Shown here one piece after another: positions 12,770-19,058 of a stretch of 25,113 bases of DNA (positions are counted from its first letter, which is position 1; the number at the start of each line of letters is the position of its first letter). A model generated the notes under the pieces. The model saw only the letters and a program-made list of their open reading frames with translations, did not search any database and was not told where the DNA came from. A program made the position numbers and the translations under genes. Source of the DNA: a virus; IMG/VR virus record IMGVR_UViG_3300027963_000316, positions 1-25,113 of that record, one strand, 5' to 3'.

Positions 12770-13183
12770 ATGAACCAAGTCAATCAAACCACCGTCGAGT
12801 CTGCAATGGAATACAAGTATGTCCCATGGGAAGAAATGCCCCGTATTGAGCAATTCCAATGCATCTATTGGGACGCATACAAGGATGCATATGGTATGCG
12901 TCCTCGTGGTATTGACACGTCCAATTGGACTGAAGCAATGTTTGAGTCCGAATTGACTTATTTGCAAACCGTTATTAATCGTAATGAGGTTGTTCGCCTT
13001 GAAGAAGAGGCATTGGCCGCTGAACAGTTGGAAGAAACCATTGCTAAAATGATGGAATGCGGTTGTCGTAATCGTGAAATGGCAATTCGTTGGCTCCATG
13101 AGGCGTATGAAACCAATGGCGATACCGAATATCTTGAGTTTAATCTCGGTGTCAATTATGGTTATTTTTCTGGTAAAAAATAA
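12770..13183 (+). CDS. conserved phage protein of the YKDAYGxRPR type
   Basis: A 137-aa protein starting at ATG 12770 with CAGGAA upstream. Residues near 33-47 (YWDAYKDAYGMRPRG) form a block seen in many small phage proteins of unknown function. The middle is a long helix (NRNEVVRLEEEALAAEQLEE) and the C-terminus contains CGCRNREMAIRWLHEAY. It is the first gene of a cassette of five overlapping or closely packed genes. No enzymatic motif. Confidence 0.77.
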   Translation: MNQVNQTTVESAMEYKYVPWEEMPRIEQFQCIYWDAYKDAYGMRPRGIDTSNWTEAMFESELTYLQTVINRNEVVRLEEEALAAEQLEETIAKMMECGCRNREMAIRWLHEAYETNGDTEYLEFNLGVNYGYFSGKK

Positions 13184-13341
13184 TGAGTTTTTATATTAGT
13201 TGTGCCGAATGTCAGAAACGGCATTTGGTTGATGAAGTGGAATTCCTTGATGTTGAAGAGGATTACATTGGTCGGGATATTATGCATTTTGTATGTCCTG
13301 AAACTAAAATGTATTCCAAATCATTGGTATATAAAGAATGA
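13183..13341 (+). CDS. 52-aa small protein with CxxC
   Basis: ATG 13183 overlaps the previous stop (TAATG) and TGA 13341 overlaps the next start (ATGA). CAEC at residues 7-10 and a single later Cys (FVCPE) hint at a partial zinc-ribbon. Function unknown. Confidence 0.6.
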   Translation: MSFYISCAECQKRHLVDEVEFLDVEEDYIGRDIMHFVCPETKMYSKSLVYKE

Positions 13342-13535
13342 ACGAACGAATTAAAGAATGTTGGTTAAAGGCTGCTAGAGAAGATTCCAGTGATAAGTGG
13401 GATACGCAAGAAGAATTTATTGAACGATTCGCCAAGTTGATTGTAAATGAATGTTGTCAAATGATGCTAGATATGGAGACAAAGTACCCGGCAAATCTTA
13501 CTGTACGGGAGATTAAAGAACATTTTGGAGTATAA
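13338..13535 (+). CDS. 65-aa small phage protein ending IKEHFGV
   Basis: The sequence has the pattern ERIKECWLKAA, ERFAKLIVNECC and a terminal VREIKEHFGV. I recognise this family in many T4-like phages: a small helical protein of unknown function. The protein at 17489 has the same architecture (LIELVVKECADIARRE, ending AIYKHFNM), so two paralogs are present. Confidence 0.74.
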   Translation: MNERIKECWLKAAREDSSDKWDTQEEFIERFAKLIVNECCQMMLDMETKYPANLTVREIKEHFGV

Positions 13536-13538
13536 TAT

Positions 13539-13742
13539 ATGAAACTATGGGTTGATCCACCAAGTGGATGGAAGTATGGATTTCCTAAGATATGGGACAA
13601 TGAATTGCATCCTAATATGGAATCATGGTTAGTCCGAGAAGGATATCCATGGGGCTTAAAAGAATCTTTTGGACAATATTTTTATTGTCGGCAATGGTTA
13701 GCCGAGGATGATGATAAACAGTTATTGAATGAAGGAAAATAA
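13539..13742 (+). CDS. 67-aa aromatic-rich small phage protein
   Basis: Begins MKLWVDPPSGWKYGFPKIW and is rich in Trp/Tyr/Pro (SWLVREGYPWGLKESFG). The start resembles that of the 23-aa remnant at 2887-2958 (MKVYIGPPVGW). Ends close to the next start. Function unknown. Confidence 0.68.
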   Translation: MKLWVDPPSGWKYGFPKIWDNELHPNMESWLVREGYPWGLKESFGQYFYCRQWLAEDDDKQLLNEGK

Positions 13743-13743
13743 A

Positions 13744-13977
13744 ATGTTGCAAGCCGTATTGATTGATAAAGAAATGGTTAATTATCATTTTTCGAAAAAA
13801 GAATTGTTGGATATTGCAAATTTGCATGATGATTGGGCATTTGGTCCTCGCCGTGCTTATGCGTATTATATTGGACGGGATCCGGATGATACTGCCGGTA
13901 TTAAGACTGAGGATGTAGAGGACTTTATAATTCAATTTTATACCCAATTTAATGCGGAGTTTGGACTAACGTATTGA
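13744..13977 (+). CDS. 77-aa small protein, unknown
   Basis: ATG 13744 is preferred because AAGGAAAA lies just upstream; an in-frame ATG at 13729 would add five residues. The protein (MLQAVLIDKEMVNYHFSKK... FGPRRAYAYYIGRDPDD) is mixed alpha/beta with no known motif. Last gene of its cassette; its stop is 1 nt before the next dyad. Confidence 0.68.
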   Translation: MLQAVLIDKEMVNYHFSKKELLDIANLHDDWAFGPRRAYAYYIGRDPDDTAGIKTEDVEDFIIQFYTQFNAEFGLTY

Positions 13978-13978
13978 T

Positions 13979-14026
13979 GTTGTTTCCAGGCAACATGGTT
14001 GCTTTTTGCCTGGACTAGTGTATAAT
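13979..14026 (+). promoter_or_regulatory. cassette promoter module with TATAAT -10
   Basis: ATGTTG/CAACAT dyad (13977-13996) with GTTG-N8-CAAC, a 4-nt gap, -35 TTGCTT (13999-14004), a 16-nt spacer and a perfect -10 TATAAT (14021-14026). Spacer and leader differ from the consensus (no AACCTG, no TGTTGTGA), while dyad and spacing are kept. Confidence 0.8.
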
Positions 14027-14060
14027 TATTCCTGAAGTCGAGAAAAACGAAGGAAATTTG

Positions 14061-14816
14061 ATGAAATTGCTAACTGCTCCTGTCGGTAATCCAAAGGTCG
14101 CCAAAGGTTTGGCATCCAATTATGCCACTTATATTCTGCACCTTGCACCCGCAAATTTGTCGGGTTATGAGGTTTGTGCTAAACGAACCATCGGTTGCAC
14201 CGATGCTTGTTTAAACCTCGCTGGTCGTGGTGGTATGTTTAAGCGTGGTGAAACCACCAATGTTATTCAGCAAGCGCGAATCCGCAAGACCAAATTGTTT
14301 TTTGAGGATCGTGCCGAGTTTATGCGCCTTTTGGTTGCTGATATTGAATTGGCAATTAAGCAAGCGGCGAAGAAAGGTTTTACTCCTGTTTTCCGTCTTA
14401 ACGGTACCTCTGACATTGCATGGGAAAAGTATCCCGTTATTCGCAATGGTGTATCGTTTATGAATATCTTCCATGCGTTTTCGGATTGCATTTTCTATGA
14501 TTACACCAAGATTCTTGGTCGTAAAATCAATTTGGTTACCAATTACAGTCTGACCTTTTCTGCCGCTGATGGCAATGATGCCGCCGTGTCAAAGGCAATT
14601 GCACAAGGTTATAATGTTGCGGTTGTTTTTGGTATCAAAAAAGGTTCTGCATTCCCAGAATCGTATCTCGGTCTGCCCGTGTTTAATGGTGATGATTCCG
14701 ACTTGCGGTTTCTTGACCCTAAAAATGTTATTGTTGGTCTTTATGCCAAGGGTAAGGCAAAGACTGATACCACTGGTTTTGTAAAGTACCCAACCATTAT
14801 GTTAAAGGCTGCTTGA
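14061..14816 (+). CDS. GP88-family phage protein
   Basis: A 251-aa protein starting at ATG 14061 behind GAAGGA. The start MKLLTAPVGNPKVAKG, the cysteine block VCAKRTIGCTDACLNLAGRG (37-56) and PVFRLNGTSDIAWEKYP (113-129) match the phage 'gene product 88' family known from mycobacteriophages and many others. Its biochemical function is unknown. The three spaced cysteines may bind a metal, as the RLNGTSD strand and the Cys block recall a TIM-barrel radical enzyme-like layout, but that is speculation. Length is normal for the family. Confidence 0.8.
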   Translation: MKLLTAPVGNPKVAKGLASNYATYILHLAPANLSGYEVCAKRTIGCTDACLNLAGRGGMFKRGETTNVIQQARIRKTKLFFEDRAEFMRLLVADIELAIKQAAKKGFTPVFRLNGTSDIAWEKYPVIRNGVSFMNIFHAFSDCIFYDYTKILGRKINLVTNYSLTFSAADGNDAAVSKAIAQGYNVAVVFGIKKGSAFPESYLGLPVFNGDDSDLRFLDPKNVIVGLYAKGKAKTDTTGFVKYPTIMLKAA

Positions 14817-14818
14817 TT

Positions 14819-14977
14819 ATGCGTTATGTTGTTCGTTGTGTTAATGATCATAAATTGTTATGGTCGAATGATGAAGGTTATACCGATTCAGATAATTTTG
14901 AGGTATATACTGCCGAGGAAACCGAAATGTTTGGTTTGCCTCTTGAAGGTGAATGGGTAGAATTGGTAACATTATAA
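14819..14977 (+). CDS. 52-aa acidic small protein
   Basis: ATG 14819 follows the previous stop by 2 nt and runs to TAA 14977. Sequence MRYVVRCVNDHKLLWSND... GEWVELVTL is acidic with beta character. Function unknown. Confidence 0.58.
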   Translation: MRYVVRCVNDHKLLWSNDEGYTDSDNFEVYTAEETEMFGLPLEGEWVELVTL

Positions 14978-15008
14978 ACATTGCTATTTAATTTAAAGGA
15001 AATATATT

Positions 15009-15506
15009 ATGCCTAATTGGTGTTCAAATTGTGTTACGATCAAGTCTGATGATAAAGAATTGATGGCGAAAGTTATTGCCGCTGCTGAATCCTCAAGCGA
15101 GAATGATTTTTTTAGTAAATTTGTTCCTATGCCTGAATCTGAGAGTGATTGGTATGGTTGGAATGTAACCAATTGGGGCACCAAGTGGGATACCGGTGTT
15201 AATATTGTTGATCAATCCGATACTGAAATTGTGTTATCTTTTGATACTGCGTGGTCACCACCAATTGCATTTTATATGGCATTGGAAGAGATGGGTTATG
15301 AGGTAGAGGTTTATTATTATGAACCTGGTATGGGTTTTGCCGGCATATATCGTGATGGTAATGATGATTATTATGAGTATGCAGGATTTACTTCGGATGA
15401 AATATTAGAAATGTTACCATCAGAATTAGATGAAACATTTTTCATTTCTGAATCTGTTGCCGAATGGGAAGAGGAAAATAAAGAGGAAGAGGAGGAGGAC
15501 GAATAA
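15009..15506 (+). CDS. Api92/DUF1281-like ferredoxin-fold protein with acidic tail
   Basis: A 165-aa protein beginning MPNWCSNCVTI, followed by WYGWNVTNWGTKWD (48-61) and FDTAWSPPIAF (78-88). These blocks mark the Api92-like/YubB family found on phages and plasmids, thought to have a ferredoxin-like fold. The last 15 residues are nearly all Glu/Asp (EENKEEEEEDE). AAAGGAAAT precedes the start. Function of the family is unclear; the acidic tail may be a protein-interaction or DNA-mimic element. Confidence 0.82.
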   Translation: MPNWCSNCVTIKSDDKELMAKVIAAAESSSENDFFSKFVPMPESESDWYGWNVTNWGTKWDTGVNIVDQSDTEIVLSFDTAWSPPIAFYMALEEMGYEVEVYYYEPGMGFAGIYRDGNDDYYEYAGFTSDEILEMLPSELDETFFISESVAEWEEENKEEEEEDE

Positions 15507-15507
15507 T

Positions 15508-15708
15508 ATGTACCAATTGCATAAAACCAATTCTGTTGTTGGGTGGGTGCCATTGGACTATATTGATATTTTAACGATTAAGTCTGCATTAATTGCTTAT
15601 AAGATGAATGGTAATAGTCCGGATATGGACAAGTTAGAATCAGGTGATATTTCTTTCATTAATTCTATTCAATCTATTATTAATCGAATCCAATCATTGG
15701 AACAATAG
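15508..15708 (+). CDS. 66-aa small helical protein
   Basis: Starts at ATG 15508, 1 nt after the previous stop, with GAGGAGG inside the acidic-tail codons as ribosome binding site. Sequence MYQLHKTNSVVGWVPLDYID... helical end (SIQSIINRIQSLEQ). Function unknown. Confidence 0.65.
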   Translation: MYQLHKTNSVVGWVPLDYIDILTIKSALIAYKMNGNSPDMDKLESGDISFINSIQSIINRIQSLEQ

Positions 15709-15747
15709 AGTGGTGGATTATAGTGTGGATGCATGGAACGGGCAATT

Positions 15748-15794
15748 GTTGTATAGGAACAACAGGTTGCCTTTTCCGCGCTAACCTGTATAAT
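15748..15794 (+). promoter_or_regulatory. cassette promoter module with TATAAT -10
   Basis: TGTTGT/ACAACA dyad (15747-15764) with GTTG-N8-CAAC, a 3-nt gap, -35 TTGCCT (15767-15772), a 16-nt spacer ending TAACCTG and -10 TATAAT (15789-15794). The leader has CCATGGTGAACG in place of TGTTGTGAACG. Confidence 0.85.
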
Positions 15795-15825
15795 GGTATC
15801 CATGGTGAACGAAACGGAACAGAAA

Positions 15826-16074
15826 ATGCACAAAGCGATGCGTATTGGTGATATTGTCAAGTCTTTTGACTTCAATGGTATTGACAATTGTTTTATTATT
15901 GGTAAGGTAGTTGGTATTTTTGAAACCGATGGTACTTTCCGTGCCAAGTTTATTAAACGGGTATGGGAAGGGCAAGAGGAGAAAAAATCCAATACGGATT
16001 ATTTTACCGCGCCGTTGCAGGGGCATTGTTTTATGGACAATCCTAAATCGCCCCGTGTTATTGTTATTGCTTAA
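15826..16074 (+). CDS. 82-aa small beta-rich protein
   Basis: ATG 15826 is chosen with GGAACAG upstream. ATG 15802 is in frame, lies at the predicted transcript start, and would give a leaderless, eight-residue-longer form. The protein (MRIGDIVKSFDFNGIDNC... IIGKVVGIFETDGTFRAKFI) looks like a small SH3-like barrel. Function unknown. Confidence 0.68.
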   Translation: MHKAMRIGDIVKSFDFNGIDNCFIIGKVVGIFETDGTFRAKFIKRVWEGQEEKKSNTDYFTAPLQGHCFMDNPKSPRVIVIA

Positions 16075-16087
16075 TAGGATTTTAATA

Positions 16088-16321
16088 ATGAATGTCGTCG
16101 AATTGAAAATCGTCACCCTTCGAAAGATGATGGCTGATGTTGATCGGATTGATCCTTCTTCCGAAGAGTATAAATCTTTGGTCCAGTTCCTTAATCGCCA
16201 ATCGATGGATACTCTTAAGGCGCTTGAATCGGCCAAGATTAAGTGGGTTTCCGCGCTTGCGCGGAATCGCATTAATCGGATTAAATTTGCGATGAAAAAC
16301 CTTTCTGAAATGCCTGTTTAA
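16088..16321 (+). CDS. 77-aa basic helical protein
   Basis: ATG 16088 with AGGA upstream. All-helical, basic sequence (ELKIVTLRKMMADVDRIDP; SALARNRINRIKFAMKNL). Lies between two short genes of the same cassette. Function unknown; possibly nucleic-acid binding by charge. Confidence 0.66.
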   Translation: MNVVELKIVTLRKMMADVDRIDPSSEEYKSLVQFLNRQSMDTLKALESAKIKWVSALARNRINRIKFAMKNLSEMPV

Positions 16322-16333
16322 TTGGTGATTATA

Positions 16334-16519
16334 ATGGATGATTTTGATTATTTTCCGTTTGTTTCTGGTGATGATTTGGAAGCGCGTGATGCATGGTTTG
16401 AAAATGGTTGTCCATGTATTGACGATATAGAATATGCTGATGGTGTTGATGACCCGAATTATGTTGTAACGGGTTGCAATGACGATTGGTATGATGACCA
16501 ATATGAGATTGGAGAATAA
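16334..16519 (+). CDS. 61-aa very acidic protein
   Basis: Starts at ATG 16334; the frame is open a little further upstream but without ATG. The protein is dominated by Asp/Glu/Tyr (DDFDYFPFVSGDDLEARD; ADGVDDPNY; DDWYDDQYEIGE). Such strongly acidic phage micro-proteins can mimic DNA, but there is no direct evidence here. Confidence 0.62.
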   Translation: MDDFDYFPFVSGDDLEARDAWFENGCPCIDDIEYADGVDDPNYVVTGCNDDWYDDQYEIGE

Positions 16520-16523
16520 TGTA

Positions 16524-16694
16524 ATGGATTTTTTAATTCGTGCCCAACGATATACTGAAGCACGTGGTGATGAAAATTTCTTTCGTCATTATTACACCAT
16601 GTACCGTGAACATTATTCCGTAAATGAAAGTGTTCGAAAAACGATTGCATGGTTATATGATGATGATGTTGCAGACTTATTGGAGTTTCAATAA
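16524..16694 (+). CDS. 56-aa small protein
   Basis: ATG 16524 behind GGAG. Sequence MDFLIRAQRYTEARGDENFF... ends ADLLEFQ; helical, mixed charge. Its stop overlaps the start of the next gene (TAATG). Function unknown. Confidence 0.64.
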   Translation: MDFLIRAQRYTEARGDENFFRHYYTMYREHYSVNESVRKTIAWLYDDDVADLLEFQ

Positions 16695-16772
16695 TGGATA
16701 AAGTAATTCGTGATGGTAAAGTGGCAGTATTGTATTCACCTGGACAAGGTGTTGGTTGGTATTCTTGGCATG
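16694..16772 (+). repeat. direct repeat copy A (start of paralog 1)
   Basis: The first 79 nt match 17193-17271 at 74 positions, including a perfect run of 38 nt. This points to a recent tandem duplication. Confidence 0.85.
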
Positions 16773-17002
16773 ATATAAATGAATTAATGTATGATCCAAT
16801 TGTAGTCGATATGGTAGAACGAAAAGAACCTGCCAATGTTATTGAATCTTATTGTGAAGAAAAGTATGGTGACCATTATTTCGGTGGTGCGAAAGATTTA
16901 CAAGTAGAATGGATTCCAATTGGAACTAAATTCCGCATTGCCGAATATGATGGTGAATCAATTGAGTATTGCGATGAAACGAACTGGGAGGAGTTTCAAT
17001 AA
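16694..17002 (+). CDS. 102-aa protein, paralog 1 of a tandem pair
   Basis: The protein begins MDKVIRDGKVAVLYSPGQG and contains GWYSWHDINELMYDP and IPIGTKFRIAEYDG. It is clearly paralogous to the protein at 17193: about 74 of the first 79 nt are identical, and the similarity continues at protein level to the end. This is an atypical family, unknown in function, which I recall from T4-like phages as short aromatic proteins. Overlaps both neighbours by TAATG. Confidence 0.74.
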   Translation: MDKVIRDGKVAVLYSPGQGVGWYSWHDINELMYDPIVVDMVERKEPANVIESYCEEKYGDHYFGGAKDLQVEWIPIGTKFRIAEYDGESIEYCDETNWEEFQ

Positions 17003-17193
17003 TGGCGTATACCGTATTCCAACATACCGAATTGCAGAAGTCCTATTCCAAAGTGAAAGGTCTAGAGGGACCATTTCATTATGCTAATGGAATGACTCTG
17101 TATTATGATCCAAAAGAAGGTAAGTATTGGAATCCAAAGTCTGATATGTTCCTTGAGTATGATGATTATATTTTTATTAGAGGTGGTGTATAA
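17002..17193 (+). CDS. 63-aa aromatic small protein between the two paralogs
   Basis: ATG 17002 overlaps the previous stop and its own stop overlaps the next start. Sequence: MAYTVFQHTELQKSYSKVKG... YYDPKEGKYWNPKSDMFLEY, Tyr/Trp/Lys rich. It sits between the duplicated genes, so the duplication unit may have included it once. Function unknown. Confidence 0.66.
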   Translation: MAYTVFQHTELQKSYSKVKGLEGPFHYANGMTLYYDPKEGKYWNPKSDMFLEYDDYIFIRGGV

Positions 17194-17271
17194 TGGAAAA
17201 AGTAATTCGTGATGGTAAAGTGGCAGTATTGTATTCGCCTGGATATGGTGCTGGTTGGTATTCTTGGCATG
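17193..17271 (+). repeat. direct repeat copy B (start of paralog 2)
   Basis: Partner of the repeat at 16694-16772; offset 499 bp. Confidence 0.85.
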
Positions 17272-17504
17272 GTGAAGAAAAATTATTGTATGATCCCGTT
17301 GTCGTTGGTATGATAGAATCGAAAAATCATTACAATGAAATTATAGAATATTGTCAATCGATTTATGGTGATAACCGATGCTTTTCAGGTGCTGAAGATT
17401 TAACCATTGAATGGATCGATATTGGCCGTGAATTTCGAATTGATGAATATGATGGATCAGAATATATTGAATATAAGGATGATTTAGAATGGCACGTCGC
17501 ATGA
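17193..17504 (+). CDS. 103-aa protein, paralog 2 of a tandem pair
   Basis: Begins MEKVIRDGKVAVLYSPGYG with GWYSWHGEEKLLYDP and IDIGREFRIDEYDG, matching paralog 1 in order and spacing. Divergence is concentrated in the middle (residues 45-70), as expected after a duplication with relaxed or shifted selection. Its end overlaps the next gene by 16 nt. Confidence 0.74.
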   Translation: MEKVIRDGKVAVLYSPGYGAGWYSWHGEEKLLYDPVVVGMIESKNHYNEIIEYCQSIYGDNRCFSGAEDLTIEWIDIGREFRIDEYDGSEYIEYKDDLEWHVA

Positions 17505-17761
17505 CAAAGCGATATATTACGAAAGATGATATAGTTGATGTATTGGTTGATCGGGCGCATAAGGTATTATCGGATGATGTTTCGATTTATTCTGTGCATG
17601 AGTTTAATCGGACATTGATTGAGTTGGTAGTAAAAGAATGTGCCGATATTGCACGCCGTGAAATACTAATGTTCAACAATTCTGTTCCATACAATGGTAA
17701 AGTCTTAATAGAAGAAGCAATATATAAACACTTCAATATGGTAAATGAAAGTGATGCGTAA
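17489..17761 (+). CDS. 90-aa small phage protein, paralog of the gene at 13338
   Basis: ATG 17489 with AAGGA upstream; ATG 17501 (ATGA overlap) is the alternative. The core LIELVVKECADIARRE and end EEAIYKHFNM match the small helical family seen at 13338 (LIVNECC, IKEHFGV). The N-terminus is basic (ARRMTKRYITKDD). Function unknown. Confidence 0.72.
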   Translation: MARRMTKRYITKDDIVDVLVDRAHKVLSDDVSIYSVHEFNRTLIELVVKECADIARREILMFNNSVPYNGKVLIEEAIYKHFNMVNESDA

Positions 17762-17852
17762 TATAAATCCACTCGATGTTGCATTAGCTATTTTTATTTG
17801 CGTGTCCTCATTTACTATATTAAACGCAATTGCTGATGCATTGTGTCGTTAA
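17754..17852 (+). CDS. 32-aa single-span membrane micro-protein
   Basis: A frame from ATG 17754, overlapping the previous gene by 8 nt, to TAA 17852. MRNINPLDV is followed by a hydrophobic span (ALAIFICVSSFTILNAIA) and a short tail DALCR. Ribosome binding site weak; support comes from overlap and composition. Function unknown. Confidence 0.45.
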   Translation: MRNINPLDVALAIFICVSSFTILNAIADALCR

Positions 17853-17879
17853 TGTAATAATACAACAAAAAGGATTAAC

Positions 17880-18065
17880 ATGGAAGAAAATCAATTAAAA
17901 GAGTACAATGTAATCATGTTTAAAGAAATGTGGCACGTTGGTGATAAAGAATCACCACAATTAACTATGTTTGTGATATCTGCTAAAGATATCGATGATG
18001 TAAAAAGACAAGCATTAGAGAAATATCCAAATGGACGTGTAGCAGATATTAAATTGAAAGAATAG
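17880..18065 (+). CDS. 61-aa small protein
   Basis: ATG 17880 behind AAAGGA. Sequence MEENQLKEYNVIMFKEMWHVG... SAKDIDDVKRQALEKYPNGRV: a short alpha/beta unit; the C-terminal half recalls small sequence-tolerant 'ISAKDxxxAxxxALEKYP' phage peptides. Last gene before the long non-coding gap. Function unknown. Confidence 0.66.
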   Translation: MEENQLKEYNVIMFKEMWHVGDKESPQLTMFVISAKDIDDVKRQALEKYPNGRVADIKLKE

Positions 18066-18349
18066 TGTAAAAAAGTGTATTTATGTGCAAAAAAGTGTCG
18101 CGGTATATGTCGCGGTGTAACGTATCTGTAATGCTAATTGCAATTTAAATGAGAATTGTTTACGTTTTATTGTGTTAATACAGCGTTAATATGGTGAAAC
18201 ATTGCGTTATATTGGAATATATTAGATTATATTGGAAATTATATCCCACTTAGTCTTTGCCCACAATACCGCAATTTCCGCAATAAACCCGCAATAAATC
18301 TCGCAATATAACCTAATATTATATAATATAACCACATAAGGTATACTGT
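18066..18349. other. AT-rich non-coding gap
   Basis: No gene with usable ribosome binding site was found here. Visible structure: two AAAAAAGTGT copies and two GTCGCGGT copies at 18067-18117, a direct repeat TATATTGGAA at about 18208-18237, four CGCAAT boxes and several TATA-rich tracts. It separates the long plus-strand gene run from the last cassette. Confidence 0.6.
18270..18307 (+). repeat. four CGCAAT boxes with near-helical spacing (iteron-like)
   Basis: CGCAAT occurs at 18270, 18279, 18290 and 18302 (steps of 9, 11 and 12 bp), and once inverted (ATTGCG) at 18201. The array lies between AT-rich tracts. Such clustered boxes recall origin iterons or operator arrays. Origin function is a hypothesis. 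Confidence 0.5.
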
Positions 18350-18417
18350 GTTGTTTTTCTGAGACATTTCTGTTGTTTTTCTGCAACGATTGACAAGTAT
18401 ACCATAACCTGTAGAAT
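18350..18417 (+). promoter_or_regulatory. cassette promoter module with upstream half-dyad
   Basis: GTTG-N8-CAAC at 18372-18387, a 2-nt gap, -35 TTGACA (18390-18395), a 16-nt spacer ending ATAACCTG and -10 TAGAAT (18412-18417). A second GTTG with an imperfect right half (AGAC) lies 22 bp upstream at 18350-18365, within a direct repeat of TGTTGTTTTTCTG. Confidence 0.82.
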
Positions 18418-18448
18418 GGACACATTGAGAGAGCAATTGGAGTAAGTG

Positions 18449-18616
18449 ATGCAAAGCGTTAATGGTAATAGTGTGGCGAAAGCCTGCCAAGGTCTGGAAT
18501 TGTTTATTGATTTTCTGAAATCCGGCAAGGCCGTTACTGTAGTGCCTGCCAAAGGACGCAAGGCAAAGCAGTTCCGCCCAATGCCTGTTCAAAAGGTGGC
18601 TAAGCGTGCGGCGTAA
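18449..18616 (+). CDS. 55-aa basic small protein
   Basis: ATG 18449 with GGAG 6 nt upstream, ending TAA 18616. MQSVNGNSVAKACQGLELF... KGRKAKQFRPMPVQKVAKRAA: a helical start and very basic tail. Clearly GC-richer than its surroundings. First gene behind the module at 18350-18417. Function unknown. Confidence 0.62.
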   Translation: MQSVNGNSVAKACQGLELFIDFLKSGKAVTVVPAKGRKAKQFRPMPVQKVAKRAA

Positions 18617-18788
18617 GCAAACCCGTAAGCAAAACAAACCGGTTGGCGAGTCCCGCATTGCCGGTATTGTCGGCAAATTGGATTTTATGCTTAATGCGGG
18701 ACTCGCTCTGCTTTTGTTTTTTGTGTTCAATTTGCAAGGCAATTCACTGGCATTGGCAAAGCAGCTAATTCGAATTCCGTTGGCGTAA
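18606..18788 (+). CDS. 60-aa basic single-span membrane protein
   Basis: GTG 18606 with AAGGTGG upstream, overlapping the previous stop by 11 nt. A very basic N-terminus (MRRKQTRKQNKP) is followed by a hydrophobic span near residues 29-43 (LNAGLALLLFFVFNL). Probably an inner-membrane micro-protein with N-in orientation. Last plus-strand gene before convergence with the minus block. Confidence 0.55.
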   Translation: MRRKQTRKQNKPVGESRIAGIVGKLDFMLNAGLALLLFFVFNLQGNSLALAKQLIRIPLA

Positions 18789-18925
18789 TAGTCGGCGGGT
18801 TTGCGAAAACGCTATTATAAGAAAAAAGCGGTGGTGGCCCAAATGGCGCGATCAGTAACTTTTTTTCTCGGTTATTTTCCAGTTTTTTTCGATTTTTCAC
18901 TTTTGTATTCCTAAATTTTTTTTCT

Positions 18926-18946
18926 GGTCGGTTTACTGTGCCGACC
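18926..18946. repeat. GC-rich inverted repeat at the convergent junction
   Basis: GGTCGG (18926-18931) and CCGACC (18941-18946) form a 6-bp stem with a 9-nt loop overlapping the stop of the 41-aa gene. A poly-T tract lies on the plus-strand 5' side, so on neither strand does a proper U-run follow the stem; a terminator role is possible but not typical. Confidence 0.4.
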
Positions 18947-19058
18947 TCTGTGCTTTCATATTTTGAAGCATTTCTTCCAGTTCTCCGCGAATTGGACTAT
19001 TCAATGGCATATAACATAGTATGCGATTGATTAGATGGATTAATTGATTTAAGTCCAT
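18933..19058 (-). CDS. 41-aa small helical protein
   Basis: ATG 19058 overlaps the MazG stop by 10 nt and the frame ends at TAA 18933. MDLNQLIHLINRILCYMPL... RGELEEMLQNMKAQRSAQ is helical. The overlap and common strand suggest translational coupling with MazG. Function unknown. Confidence 0.55.
   Translation of the reverse strand: MDLNQLIHLINRILCYMPLNSPIRGELEEMLQNMKAQRSAQ

Noticed and set aside
18073-18080. CATAAATA on the minus strand as a third late promoter
   Set aside because: One base off TATAAATA, and no minus-strand gene starts downstream of it.
4531-18417. Dispersed repeats as a CRISPR array or mobile element
   Set aside because: The copies are 0.3-3 kb apart with genes between, contain clear promoter elements, and have no terminal repeats or transposase.
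18239-18742. Minus-strand frames across the 18.2-18.7 kb region
   Set aside because: They run opposite to the module promoter and two small plus-strand genes that have proper ribosome binding sites.
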